Assembly: GCA_022539475.1 (NCBI GenBank)
Contig: VCMS01000182.1
Coordinates: 115,150 to 179,149 of the forward strand
Direction of reading: 5' to 3'
From: Gracilaria domingensis
Lineage: Eukaryota; Rhodophyta; Florideophyceae; Gracilariales; Gracilariaceae
DNA length: 64,000 nt
The notes under the pieces were generated by a model. It did not search any database, had not been told where the DNA came from, and was given only the letters and a program-made list of their open reading frames with translations. Numbering within the stretch: the first letter of the stretch is position 1; every line of letters begins with the position of its first letter. The translations under genes were made by a program, and so were the position numbers. Positions 50,201 to 59,846 of this stretch are shown one piece after another.

Positions 50201-51750
50201 CTGAAGGAAACGCCGAAGAGGGAAGTGGGGAAAGTGACGAGGAGCCAGAACTCAGAGAAATGGAAAGTATGGGAATCATACGGCGTTTTGCGCACATCAG
50301 AGCAATCCATACATTCATGCTTCCTATCAGAGCTATGATGTGCAGCTCAGTGGCGCTCTCCGGAGAATCATATCCAATTCCTGACGGCGCTAAGGTGCTC
50401 TTGTCTCCAGTTGTGGTTGCCAAGAGTGCACATCTACTGGCATCAATATGGAAAGTGGCCAAACTTCGTGAGAGAGGGTCGCTGTGCGGTCAGTTCTTCA
50501 CACTTGGGAACATGCATTTCATGGAAATCATGTTGAATGCCCCACAGCATGGTAATGTGAAGCAGTTTTCCGTCCTGGGCAGCCTTGGAACGCTTGCACG
50601 AGAGGTAACGAGGACATTCTTCGAATGGTTAAGCATAAACCCCGGTCTAACTCTTGACATGGTGTTTGGAATGGACAAAGGTAGTTGTCAGATGTACACA
50701 TCGTACATTCGTCAGAAGACTACCCGAGAAGCTCGGAAGAACGATGATAATGATTCTGGAAACGACTCGGATATTTCGCAGCTTGGCATAGCCCCGCCTC
50801 CTGGGCGTAACTATATTAATGGGAGTGCAACTAGGTCGAGAAGGGAAAGAGGTTCAGCATCTCGCAGAAAGAGCGCTGCTCGGCGAAGGCAAATGCTTGA
50901 AAGACCGAAGTTTGAGTCAGATGAGGATGTCGATGATCTGGACAATCTAAAGATAGGCGTAATGGATTCTGATGATGACGACCCGAACAATGACGACCGG
51001 GCTCCAGAGACCAAAGCTCAAAAGTCCAACGGCAGGCATGGGTCGGATTCTTTGGTGGAACCATCTGAGGAACATGGAGGTGATGAACTCAGAAACATTC
51101 GCCCAAAACGAAGAAGCTCTCGAAAGCAGAGAAAGAAAGCTGCTGGGTTCCGGCGCAGACAAGAGGTAGAGAGGCGTCATTTGGTAGAGGATGAGGACGT
51201 AGATGACTTGGACAACTTAAAGTTTGGAGTCACCGACTCCGAGGATGGATGCGCGGCAAGATCATTGCCCGTTGAAGATAAGTCCTCCGACGACAACCTG
51301 CAACCAGGTCGTAAGCGAAGAAAGGGAGCGACTACGGTTTCTGCCAAACAGAAAAAGAGAAGAAAGGCAGAAATGGATGGCAGCAGGAATAAGCTAAGGA
51401 TTGGCTCAGATATATCAGTTGATTGCCCATCTAGCGACGATGAAGCACTGATTGTTAGGCTTCAAAAGCTCCGAGAGGAGGGTAAGGGTTCCCGCAGGAA
51501 GCCGAAGAAAGTTGTGAACCTGGAAGATGATTTAGAGGATGCCGACGAGTACAGCCGCAGATGTTTCAGCCCAGGAATTACCAGTGAAGAGGAAACCAGG
51601 GCTCTCAAAGTACGAAGGAAAAAGGTCCAGAAAGGGAAGGAAAAGCACGTACAGCTATCCAGAAAAGATGACGAAAAGACTGAGCGTATGCAGTTTTCCA
51701 GCTCGGATGAATATAGCGGCGTGGACAACACGTTTGATTTCTCGGATTAG
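47293..51750 (+). CDS. TIMELESS/Tof1/Swi1-like replication-fork protection protein
   Basis: 1485 residues from the ATG at 47293. The N-terminal third fits the TIMELESS domain: an early helical region with DLYYMLNVEDPLNALPARQYVFSS (compare the L-x-x-L-R-x-E-D-x-x-x-R pattern), later RLEDARIDNILTFFRNILSPP, the typical R-x-x-D...I-x-x-x-L-x-x-x-R-N motif. The middle is helical (PFQEAVLVNSQVLCLW). From ~residue 690 it becomes acidic and basic low complexity with KKKKRIIDNSDDEEEP, then a conserved-looking block (MGIIRRFAHIRAIHTFMLPIR), and a tail with two EDVDDLDNLKxGVxDSxD repeats. TIMELESS with TIPIN stabilises stalled forks and supports checkpoint signalling. Length is within the range for the family. 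Confidence 0.6.
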   Translation: MAAVIDDDGTTPLPDTATLSARQNDYLSQIMDDIRTTVQHLSLPDVNPLSAIDATAVDALKDLYYMLNVEDPLNALPARQYVFSSRTVQTLLHPIILALHSHPSSSENQKRWSVPTYQALRTLCVLSTPVPDANTFLPRGGALDVYRSQLCSFLGYNAQVLDAVVALLQYYLERKAAKIEALSSAESCRLEDARIDNILTFFRNILSPPRTKQGDPLLTTDAGTHLALVSALYKADFYATLSVLFAASSPEEMKLHTTDTVFLSADIYAFTFRHSSPRTMFHTLRCHPYLRQPNSTLQDVADSESKTESRIPPVRTISKTRASKLRTALLKERAAIGGSRAVTAGARWTNRHSGGFSYHKASDPEARPATVAVPMKTSAKRVISSKAFVQAKISFNPRRPFQEAVLVNSQVLCLWAAKKRSVSLSSTAGRAVEQVRKDLQDSGLHAMVKIASEFIDTGFSGFVREIRGRIAEMKERTKRENPETLTRAQRSFLSVIGCVVGFQRERYGKVRKGKFEEERSLNADIHQNHMKAVLSADFKILKKEWKTVDAAIEVETFQLAFRVLVEAFEALRSTGKDEANISSIEVATFAVLEMMKMLQGMSAHVEMKEEETLEQTTEANTLTPRELALNTLEDLFREEVFLNAPANLAKDFNSKLFSFRHLTNIVELGYAFTSILMDEEELHRLQVNKKKRTRKKKAVPDETGPVAEKDDEEEQLQREKDSEKETASPVADAGNATPSPGQKTKKKKRIIDNSDDEEEPTGTDAVNSAQMGREKEKEEESAVGHEQGENPQNETHPDTVAGDREEHSTATIGAETSKWDGDIQCCDREEGLVTEADSRPSCTVENVEKPDGTSQGHEPTVVEEHKSDIHQMLEEDADEETENGPHSKRTKTPDNKLSKIQDMLRADAQAEAKAKSKEKTEKAKRMLMADVENEGKTLQAKFVTTLNEAISEGTSLGGGGELEAGSSNPAEGNAEEGSGESDEEPELREMESMGIIRRFAHIRAIHTFMLPIRAMMCSSVALSGESYPIPDGAKVLLSPVVVAKSAHLLASIWKVAKLRERGSLCGQFFTLGNMHFMEIMLNAPQHGNVKQFSVLGSLGTLAREVTRTFFEWLSINPGLTLDMVFGMDKGSCQMYTSYIRQKTTREARKNDDNDSGNDSDISQLGIAPPPGRNYINGSATRSRRERGSASRRKSAARRRQMLERPKFESDEDVDDLDNLKIGVMDSDDDDPNNDDRAPETKAQKSNGRHGSDSLVEPSEEHGGDELRNIRPKRRSSRKQRKKAAGFRRRQEVERRHLVEDEDVDDLDNLKFGVTDSEDGCAARSLPVEDKSSDDNLQPGRKRRKGATTVSAKQKKRRKAEMDGSRNKLRIGSDISVDCPSSDDEALIVRLQKLREEGKGSRRKPKKVVNLEDDLEDADEYSRRCFSPGITSEEETRALKVRRKKVQKGKEKHVQLSRKDDEKTERMQFSSSDEYSGVDNTFDFSD

Positions 51751-52103
51751 GCGTATCGACGGCAATTGATGAAGTGCGTTAGGTGGCGCTATTGGCGATT
51801 AAGACTGCTCAAATATGCCAATGCAAAACGCACTTGTCATTTCGAAGACCATGGATACTTGCATGCATTGGTGTATGTATAGATCGATACAACAATGAGT
51901 TTGCGAACAACGGTCGGGACCCACCCAGCCCGTCCTAAATAAAGCCAACATCATCATCAACAACTTAGATTGCCCACACGACGCACTAACGTAAGGATAA
52001 CTGTTAGAACTACGATTGGCAATCCGATAAATAGCTTGCAGTAGATTGCGAACAGTGTTGCTCTTGTTGAAGAAGTTCGATTAGTTCGCTGAGTGAACCA
52101 GAA
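51751..52103. other. Intergenic region
   Basis: About 350 bp. AATAAAG at 51938-51944 could be a polyadenylation signal of the TIMELESS-like gene. Otherwise no feature. Confidence 0.4.
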
Positions 52104-52919
52104 ATGAAATCAGACGGAACTGTTGCAATCTACTCTGAGCTGCACGAGCTCTTTCACCCCTCACTCTATGGAATCGACTCACTGTTCACCTCTGCACCAG
52201 GTGTGCACATTCCGCTAAGGACGACCTTCGTCAAATTACCAAATGGTGAACTGCTGGTCTACTCTCCGACAAACCCGGATTTGTTTGACATCCAAAAAGT
52301 CCGGAAACTGGGAGACGTAGTCGCCATTATCGTCCCCAATAGCGTGCATATGACATATGCTCAACGCATGCATGAAGCCTTCCCGTCAGCCACAATGTAC
52401 TGCTCACCCTCTGTACCAGAGAAAGACCCCAATGGTAGTTGGGGTGTCGTCGTCAAGGAACTAATCCAGGTATCGAATGACGTGCTGCTGTTCTGCATTT
52501 CGGATATGACGCCTTTTCGGGAAGTGGTTGCCCTTCATATTCCTTCCCGGACATTACTGGTGGCTGACTTGGCTGGTAACATGACACCTAAAACGCTTGA
52601 ACACGCAGGAATTGGTGCCAAGATATTCTGTCGACTTGTGAGGGGATTCGGAGCAATGGAGAACGGAATGCACGTAATGCTCATAATGTGGCGATTTTGT
52701 CATAAAGCTCGTCAGCAGTATGAGGAGCTGTATTCCATGCCTTGGGAGAACGTCGTACCCTGTCATGGGGATGTACTCCAGAAGAATGGAAAGCTTGCTT
52801 TCCGAGGCGGAGTTTACCGGTTCATTTGTAGCCCATCAAAGCAACTGGCGCTTCGTATGATGCCTTATTTTGCTGCTCTTGCTTTTCTGGTCTCCCTCTC
52901 CCTATATATAAGCGCATAA
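52104..52919 (+). CDS. DUF4336-like protein with C-terminal membrane anchor (copy 1)
   Basis: 271 residues from the ATG at 52104. Characteristic segments: HIPLRTTFVKLPNGELLVYSPTNP, VVAIIVPNSVHMTYAQRMHEAFPSATMYCSP, and NVVPCHGDVLQKNG near the end. These match the DUF4336 family, distantly related to metallo-beta-lactamase-fold proteins, although a full H-x-H-x-D-H set is not seen. The last ~20 residues (FAALAFLVSLSLYISA) form a hydrophobic tail anchor. A second copy lies 1 kb downstream in the same orientation. Function unknown; photosynthetic eukaryotes and cyanobacteria carry related proteins. Confidence 0.6.
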   Translation: MKSDGTVAIYSELHELFHPSLYGIDSLFTSAPGVHIPLRTTFVKLPNGELLVYSPTNPDLFDIQKVRKLGDVVAIIVPNSVHMTYAQRMHEAFPSATMYCSPSVPEKDPNGSWGVVVKELIQVSNDVLLFCISDMTPFREVVALHIPSRTLLVADLAGNMTPKTLEHAGIGAKIFCRLVRGFGAMENGMHVMLIMWRFCHKARQQYEELYSMPWENVVPCHGDVLQKNGKLAFRGGVYRFICSPSKQLALRMMPYFAALAFLVSLSLYISA

Positions 52920-53916
52920 ACCTTATTTCGACCTAAGGCGGAACGCTTGTCTTGAAAGCATGAGGTGTATGCCTCCGATGGAGACTCGACTGCAAATCCG
53001 TTTCTCTTCGTCGTAACAGAAGAGAAGTCCGGCACTCTACGGAAAGGCGGAATGCGTGTGCCCTCTTCTGGTAATATCGTCCGCCTGGTGTTAGTGGGCG
53101 GGGGGGTCAACGTCAATGAACAAGGGATCGATTGATCCAGTTTTAGCAAAATGTGCTCCAATAAGCTTTGTACGACTAGATACGGGAGTCTTGAAATCCC
53201 AGATTCTTGACTTGGATCAAGAATCTCGACTCTGAAGAAGTACGTTAACTCTTGTGATCTTCAGAAAGGCGAAGGGCGATAGGTTCATTTAGCGTAGAAG
53301 CAGATGTATACTGCAGCGATAGCATTGCATTGATGAAGAGCGAGGCAACACTGAGTGCTTCGTGTACGAGATGGAGGGATAGAGAAATCAATTCTCAGCC
53401 AGGAGATTGTGAGACGGCGCCGCGTTGTTCTGGGAGCATCAGAACAAATTTTAACCACGCGTTACGTGCACTATTTGTCTAAAGCTCGTCTTTATCCTAG
53501 TAGGTCGCGTTCGAATCCCCTTCATATTTGCAGTGGTAGAGCTCGTCTTTTCTTCCGGTTACGCAGCAAAATTGTTGCTTCCGGATGGGAAACAAACCAC
53601 CCTTGGGTACGACGGTATCTGTGCTGAAATGCTAACGTCACATGCACGGGCAGTGGTGATACGCAGGACCCTCCGAAACATCTGTTTGGAACATTTTGGG
53701 AACGTTTTCGTAGCCACGCCAAACATGCAAAATTGCAAACCCACCTGAACGAACAGAGGCGGGCCCGGAATCCTCCTACAAGGAGTCTACGCTCACAAAG
53801 CGTATGATGGATCATTTTGACTGCCTACTCCATTCCGTCAACGCCGTTGACTCGTCTCCTATTCGATCACGACCGTCCCCTTTCTCGTTCTAGCACAGCT
53901 TGGCGCAACATACACC
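52920..53916. other. 1-kb spacer between the paralogs
   Basis: No convincing gene. It holds a 10-bp hairpin (AGATTCTTGA/TCAAGAATCT, 53201-53226) and tRNA-like fragments near 53473-53555. Confidence 0.4.
53473..53555 (+). other. tRNA-like fragments in reversed order
   Basis: A T-loop-like GTTCGAATCC (53509-53518), with AGTAGGTCGC before it, precedes a D-arm-like GTGGTAGAGCTCGTC (53533-53547); the segment AGCTCGTCTTT occurs in both halves. The order 3' half then 5' half recalls permuted tRNA genes of some red algae. The T-stem and acceptor do not pair well, so I favour a decayed tRNA-derived sequence. Confidence 0.2.
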
Positions 53917-54756
53917 ATGAGCAACACGGCAAAGAAATCTGATGGCACGGTGGTTGTGGACCCCGGGCTGCACGAACTTCACAATCCTTGTCTGTATGCT
54001 GTCCATACGCTGTTTACCGTACTTCCTGGTCTCCACTTTCCGCTGCGAACCGTTTTTATCAAGTTACCAGATAACAAACTTCTCGTGTATTCACCGACAA
54101 ATCCAGATCTGCTTGACCTGGAGGCCGTTCAGGCTTTGGGTGAAGTAACTGTGATTATTGCTCCTAGTAGCGTGCATTCCACGTATGTCCAACGCACGAA
54201 GGAGGCGTTCCCAAACGCTACGCTGTATAGCTCGCCCGCATTGAAAGGTCGCTTCCCGGAGCGGGACTGGGGCACAATTGTGGATTCTACTTTAGCGCTC
54301 TCTGACGATGTGATCCTGTTCTGTTTGTCGGAAATGGTACCAATTCAAGAGATTGCGTTAGTTCACGTTCCGTCTCGTACACTAGTCATTTCGGACACGG
54401 CGTTCAACATTTCGAGAACGACTCTTCGAGGCGCTGGCATTGGCGTGAATACATATGTGCGAATTGGAAGAGGTATGGGTCCGATGCAAACTAGTATTCC
54501 ACTGATGTTGATGATGTGGGGGTTTTGTGCAAAGTCTAAACGGCAGTACGAGGAGCTTTTATCCATGCCATGGGACAACGTTGTGCCGTGTCATGGAGAC
54601 GTAATAGAAGGCACCGGCAAAGAAGCATTTCGGAAAGGCATTTACAAGTTCATTTCTTCGCCAGCGTCGCAAATCGTGGCGCGCATGGGACCATACTTTG
54701 TACTGGCGGCGATAGCGTTAATAGCGACATTTGCATACACACGACTTTGGAAATGA
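53917..54756 (+). CDS. DUF4336-like protein with C-terminal membrane anchor (copy 2)
   Basis: 279 residues from the ATG at 53917; about half identical to copy 1 along its length (HFPLRTVFIKLPDNKLLVYSPTNP; NVVPCHGDVIEGTG). A C-terminal hydrophobic anchor (YFVLAAIALIATFAYTRLWK) is kept, so tail anchoring is a conserved trait of the pair. Divergence shows that the duplication is old. It converges on the SAM methyltransferase gene, with about 105 bp between the stops. Confidence 0.6.
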   Translation: MSNTAKKSDGTVVVDPGLHELHNPCLYAVHTLFTVLPGLHFPLRTVFIKLPDNKLLVYSPTNPDLLDLEAVQALGEVTVIIAPSSVHSTYVQRTKEAFPNATLYSSPALKGRFPERDWGTIVDSTLALSDDVILFCLSEMVPIQEIALVHVPSRTLVISDTAFNISRTTLRGAGIGVNTYVRIGRGMGPMQTSIPLMLMMWGFCAKSKRQYEELLSMPWDNVVPCHGDVIEGTGKEAFRKGIYKFISSPASQIVARMGPYFVLAAIALIATFAYTRLWK

Positions 54757-54861
54757 CGCAGTTGTGGCTCCGAAAGGTGGAGCGTGCCAGCCCGCTGAAG
54801 CACTTTATCAACAATTATGGACGGCGCACAGCTACTACTACTCACCAAACATACTTGGTTT

Positions 54862-55541
54862 TCATGCGACAGTCTCTCGTTGCGGTTTATCGTACATTTT
54901 ACTGCGAGCGCAGACCAATCTGGACTCTCTAACGTTCGGGCGTGCGCGGCCATCTTCGATGAGTTGGTCCGATTCGACGGAAAGGTCCGCAGCGGCAAGA
55001 GCATCTTCAAAGTCTTGCTGGTAGGTGACGTGGCCAAAGTCAATGGTGGTGATTGACATAAGCTTTGGTTTGATCCATTCTAGCCAAGTATTCTTCTGCA
55101 GTTCAAAGGTTTGTGTGAAGAAGATTCGGCCGTCCTGGCGATCAACCAGAAGCTGGATCATCTTCGTGAGAACGTTGACTTGATCGGGAATGATCATGAA
55201 GCTGCCACTGAAGTAAATGTGAGTGTACAGTCTTTGATCAGGTGGCTCAAAGTGTCTGATGTCTGCTTGGACGACGGACACAAGGCTGCTTAACTGCGCT
55301 GTATGTTTTGTTTGCAGGCGTTGACGTAGGCTTGGTCGTAGTCGACGCCGAGAACGGTGATGTTCTTGGCACGAATGATGTTTGCATTGGCGATTAGCGC
55401 GGCGCCGGTGCCGATGCCGACGTCCAAGATGTGGCTGTTTTCCGGGACGCGCTCTAGTACCAGTCTGTACCACGTCGCCGTGAACGACACAATAGACTTG
55501 TCGTAAAGCAGAGAGCGGGCGCGGTCCCACACAGTCGTCAT
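54862..55541 (-). pseudogene. SAM-dependent methyltransferase, frameshifted near 55290
   Basis: From the ATG at 55541 the frame reads a class I methyltransferase start: SHILDVGIGTGAALIANANII (motif I) and ITVLGVDYDQAYVNACKQNI (motif II), then stops at 55290. The rest continues in another frame: SVVQADIRHFEPPDQRLYTHIYFSGSFMIIPD (motifs III-IV region) to the stop at 54862. One indel would restore about 226 residues. A GT-AG interval that restores frame is only about 29 bp, short for an intron. Either a recent frameshift, sequence error or very short intron. Substrate unknown. Divergent from the lumenal PSII-like gene, with 223 bp between starts. Confidence 0.6.
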
Positions 55542-55764
55542 TCCGTCCCACAGCGAGACTGCCGCTGCGACCTGCCCGCCGCCGATGATCGCGGATGATC
55601 GCCTCTTTGTGCAACCAAGGGGGGAGGCTGTAAGCAGAAGCCCGCTGCTTACACAAGCACGTGCGGTGATGCGCTGGCGAGCCTCCCGTCCGAGCTCACA
55701 GCTCACACGCACGATCCGCGTCGCGACGCCGAGCGCGGCCGCTTCCGACGCGCTGCGCCCCGAC

Positions 55765-56412
55765 ATGACGCCGCCCCCGCCGCCGCCCGCGCCCGCCTTC
55801 TGCGCGAGCGCCGCCGCGCCGCGCCGCGCGTCACCGCCTTCAAGGAGGCCGCCAACAAGTCGCGCGTCGTCCGAATCGCCGCGCGCGCCCGCCATCTCGC
55901 GTCGCCGCCTGCTGCGCGCGCTGCCGCTGCTGCCGCTGGCCGCGCTGCCGCCCGGCGCGCGCGCCGCGCCCGCGCTCGAGCAGTCCGTGGCGCCCATTCT
56001 CATGTGCCGCAAGATCATGACGCCCGTGAAGCGCTACATTGACGAGGGCGCTTGGGATAAGGGGCGCACCAACGTCAACTACTGCACGCGCGTGCTGGCG
56101 CTGCGGAAGAACATGAAGGTTGTGGCGGAGCAGTTGCGCGGCGATGCTTATTATGACGCGCTTGATATTGCCGCCGATTTAGATAATACCATGACGCAGC
56201 TAGATGCTAGCCTGTACACCCCGCTTTTCATTCCTGCTGATGAGGGCGTTAGCGTAGAACAAAGAAAGTATCAACAGCAAGCTTCGCTCTATTACGCGGA
56301 TGCAGTCAATTACATAGAGACCTTTTTGACCAAGGTGCCTACCGACGTTCTCGACCGTGCTCGCGGAAAGGCGGCCGCCGCGAGGTACGAAATCTCTTTT
56401 GAGGATGAGTAA
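55765..56412 (+). CDS. Thylakoid-lumen PSII-associated protein, PsbQ-like
   Basis: 215 residues from the ATG at 55765. The N-terminal ~75 residues are a bipartite signal: a Ser/Pro/Ala/Arg-rich transit peptide, then a twin-arginine lumen signal (RRRLLRALPLLPLAALPPGARA-AP) with likely cleavage after ARA. The mature ~145 residues are all helical (LEQSVAPILMCRKIMTPVKRYI; LRKNMKVVAEQL; ADLDNTMTQLDASLY; ASLYYADAVNYIETFLTKVP), consistent with a four-helix bundle like PsbQ or PsbQ'. PsbQ' is an extrinsic oxygen-evolving-complex protein in red algae. Psb27-like is an alternative. The 5' half is extremely GC-rich. Confidence 0.55.
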   Translation: MTPPPPPPAPAFCASAAAPRRASPPSRRPPTSRASSESPRAPAISRRRLLRALPLLPLAALPPGARAAPALEQSVAPILMCRKIMTPVKRYIDEGAWDKGRTNVNYCTRVLALRKNMKVVAEQLRGDAYYDALDIAADLDNTMTQLDASLYTPLFIPADEGVSVEQRKYQQQASLYYADAVNYIETFLTKVPTDVLDRARGKAAAARYEISFEDE

Positions 56413-57257
56413 ACTGTATCTTCTGAGGGAGAGAGGACCGAGGTTCCTCAAACTTTACACGTATAGGTTGTACCAAGGGTAGCAAAAAAGTTACAGTAAG
56501 GATACACGTGCTTCTGTTTTTGATCGCATGTGCGTCTATACGCAACCTTGCTAATGTGTCCGCGCTCGGCGTGGTAGCCTCCTACCGTTGGTACCGACGG
56601 CATAATGATAGCCTTCTTGGCACAAACTGCGCTTGGCGTAGTGCATGCCAACTTGGCACGTACTACGCCGAAGTAGGTGATGCCACCCTTGAACGAGGGA
56701 ACGACCGTGATCAAAGTTCACTCCAACTTTAGTTTATCGACGCCGTCAACATCAGACAAAACTCACCATGACAACCAGCATAAAGCAATGTACTCCAGTA
56801 GAAGCCGAATACCAAATACATCCTTTTGTTTCCTAGAGAACGCTACACAGCTGGCATCGATAGGAGACTTGTCGACATCGGCATCTGCTTATCTTGTCAA
56901 TTGGGGAACTATATATCTTGCCGTGTAGGGTAATTCTTTGTGCTGTATATAATAACCAAGCGAATTTGGGCAGTGTACCAAGATTGCAAAACCAGAAAAA
57001 CGAACCAAGACTACCTGATAGTTCCTTTGAAACTATCCCCCTCCCTGGTGCTGATAAAGAGCTTATAAAGTCCGGCCGTGCCTTTATTAAGTGAGCTGCA
57101 CTTAAACCTGTGACGTACAGTATATCTACTCACAGCTCGGAAGGAACCGAACACAGCTTCGCCCTTCTTCTCTTCAGTGTCATCAGCCTCATCAAACCTA
57201 TTGAAAACATTCTCTTCTCCAAGCAGCGACCAAAGTTTGAAGCAGTTGATTGCCGAA
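56413..57257. other. 0.85-kb intergenic region
   Basis: No convincing gene. A minus-strand open frame (56448-56714) lacks an ATG. It contains a GTAGTGCATGCCAACTTGGC...ACTACGCC inverted segment (about 56638-56670). Likely holds the dynamin-like promoter. Confidence 0.4.
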
Positions 57258-59846
57258 ATGCCAGTGCGAAGCATACAGCAAGAGATGCGAAGTGGTTATA
57301 TTGGCAATGTTCTAAACGCCATCAACAACACCGAAGCACAGATAGGTCGACAGCAGATATCCTTCCCTCGAATTGCTGTGTTCGGCGATGAAAGCACCGG
57401 AAAGAGCTCACTCCTCGAGTCAATATGCAAGATTCCGTTTCCGCGAGGAAGCAAGGTTACTACCAAATGCCCAACGCAAGTCCGTCTGCAGCACAAACAT
57501 GGTCAGCCATTTTCTGGTTCAATCTGGAGCGCAGGTGTTGAAGGTCAGAAGCAGAGGAACAGGAGAGAATTCCAAAACCCGGAGGATATCACCGCTCTCA
57601 TAAGCGAAATTCAGCAACTTGAACTTCAGTTAGCAAGTAAGAAGACGCCTGGAGTAAAAGCTGCTTTCACAGACGTCCCAATTACTATCAGCATCGAGGG
57701 AGACGACGTAGTAGATCTTACTCTTGTAGATCTTCCTGGCTTTATTCTACGCGAAAGGTTGAACCAGGGTCGCGAGTCGAAGGATATGGAACGTGTTCAG
57801 AATACTTTGATTGACTACATGGACGATCCTCGTACTATCCTTCTCGTTGTCGTACCAGCAAACTCAAACCTGAAGAACGCTAATATTGTTGATCTGTTAG
57901 TGAAATATGAGGAAGAGCTCACTAAAGAAGAGGTCGAATCTTTTCGGGCTAGAATCATCTACTGCTTGACAAAGGTATGTTCAATTTCGTCCTTCTTTTG
58001 TTAATAGCCGAGTTCGGAACATTTTGTTAACAACCTGCTCTTGAATTGAATCTTTTTCAGTGTGACCTTGTTGGCGACGGTCCGAAGGACGAGAAGGCAC
58101 CTCAAGATATAGAAGAGATTCTGAAGAATGAAGGACCATTTCAGGCATTCCCTCATGGCTGGTACGCAATCGTAAGTAACGGGAGCAAGTCTACCGATAA
58201 AGACTTTAGGCGTCGACTTCAACTTGACCGCGAAAGCGAAATGAACTACTTCAGGGATCACATGCCTTACTGCAAACCAGATATTCTCAAACGCTGTGGG
58301 ACACACAACTTGGTTATGAAACTTTCAAAGTAAGTGTCAATACATATGAGCATATTGAGTCAGGTTTGTCTAACAGAAGCATCTAATGATTATCTCTGCG
58401 GCGCTTCTTCTTAACCATTGGTTTGTTCGACAATTGAAGATTGTTGGCACAAGAGATCATAAAAAGATCTACGGTAATGCTTTCCGAAACCGACAAAGCG
58501 TTTCATAGTGCAAAGATGGAAATGAAAGCCCTCGGCCCAGCTCCGAAGGAGGAAAACGTCTCAAAAGAGTTTGATTACATCATTCAAGTACGTTTTATTG
58601 CGGAAGAATATGGGAAGTTAACATAGATACGCACAAGACTTTCAGCACGCTAACATAATTTGACAACCGTTTTGCCGGTTTGTTCCCTACTGAACAGGAT
58701 ATCAAAAGATACTACGAGGACGCAACCGAAGGTGAGTACCACGATCTTGAACATGAAGCAATGAACGTCTGTCCGTATACGACGCCCGTAGACATGAACA
58801 TGTGCAAGCTTGGTTACCGAAGGAAATTGCGTAAGGATCATTTTCTCAAACAAATCAGGTTGTCAACGTCGGATTTCAGTTCCGAATCGCAACTTCTTCA
58901 GCTGCAGAAGAGAATTGAGGAGGGCGTGAATGGAAAAATGGAAGCGTAAGTACAACGTTTCACTCTGTGCGCATTCGCCGCAGTACGTTGACATCAACTT
59001 AATTTCTTTGATACAGAACCATTCCCAACCCCGCAGTGCTCTTTGAAGAAATGCAGAGATGCATTGAAAGATGGAAAGCATTCGCTGAAACATTTTGCGA
59101 GGATATGGCTTCTGCTGGTTCGTTAATTCGTCTCCTTCATTTCCACTTCAACTGGTACCGTTTCTTTCCTGACATATTGTCTTTCTTGCATTCGGGCAGC
59201 TGTTGTTTGTTTGAATTCCATCGTAGATATAAGGACCAGTAAGTACGAAACCTTACCGGTGTTACTGAAGGACTACTTCGCAAAGATGATTGAAGAACAG
59301 ACGGGAACAGCGAGGAACAGGTTGGAATGGTATTACGTCGACGAAGTTCTGCGTCCTGACACGATGAACGCGGAATTCAAGAAAATCTACCGGTCTCAGA
59401 AGAAAGTGCCCGGCATGGGAGCAGATAACGAAAAGACGCGCGAGACCTTTGTTGCTAACTTGAAGTCTTATCTACCAGTCGCTCAGGCGAGGTACATTGA
59501 CAACGTTGTGAGAACGGTAACTACGCATATATTTGATGTCCCAATAGGAAAACAGAGAGCCAGAGTAAGCCCAGAACATGAGCTCCAGAAGTACCCGTTC
59601 TTGGCTTCTCAGATTCTTGGCGGCAGAACCATAAGAGACATTATGAAATTACGTGATGACGTATACGAGAAAAGAGAGACGGTGAAGAAAAAAATCATCG
59701 CGCTGAAGAGCCTCCGTGAAGCATTGCTGATACACCATGCTGATGTGAGGGCTAATGCCAATGATCATGATGATTTTCAAATTAGCCACAGTGAACAGTT
59801 GACTCCCACCGAGTCTGGGAGCGAGAATGGATGGTCTGGCGTGTAG
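57258..59846 (+). CDS. Dynamin-like large GTPase, six exons
   Basis: Start ATG 57258. Exons inferred from frame and GT-AG sites: 57258-57974, 58061-58329, 58440-58587, 58698-58945, 59017-59117, 59200-59846. Introns are 71-110 bp (57975-58060, 58330-58439, 58588-58697, 58946-59016, 59118-59199). Joined, they give about 709 residues. GTPase motifs: G1 GDESTGKSS, G3 LVDLPGF, G4 TK|CD split by the first intron between Lys and Cys. Middle/stalk segments follow, then a GED-like C-terminus (YEKRETVKKKIIALKSLREALL) and a Ser/Thr-rich tail. No PH or proline-rich domain, so it resembles Mx/DRP-type proteins that remodel organelle membranes. Confidence 0.85.

Noticed and set aside
56448-56714. 88-codon minus-strand frame
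   Set aside because: No ATG and no recognisable domain.
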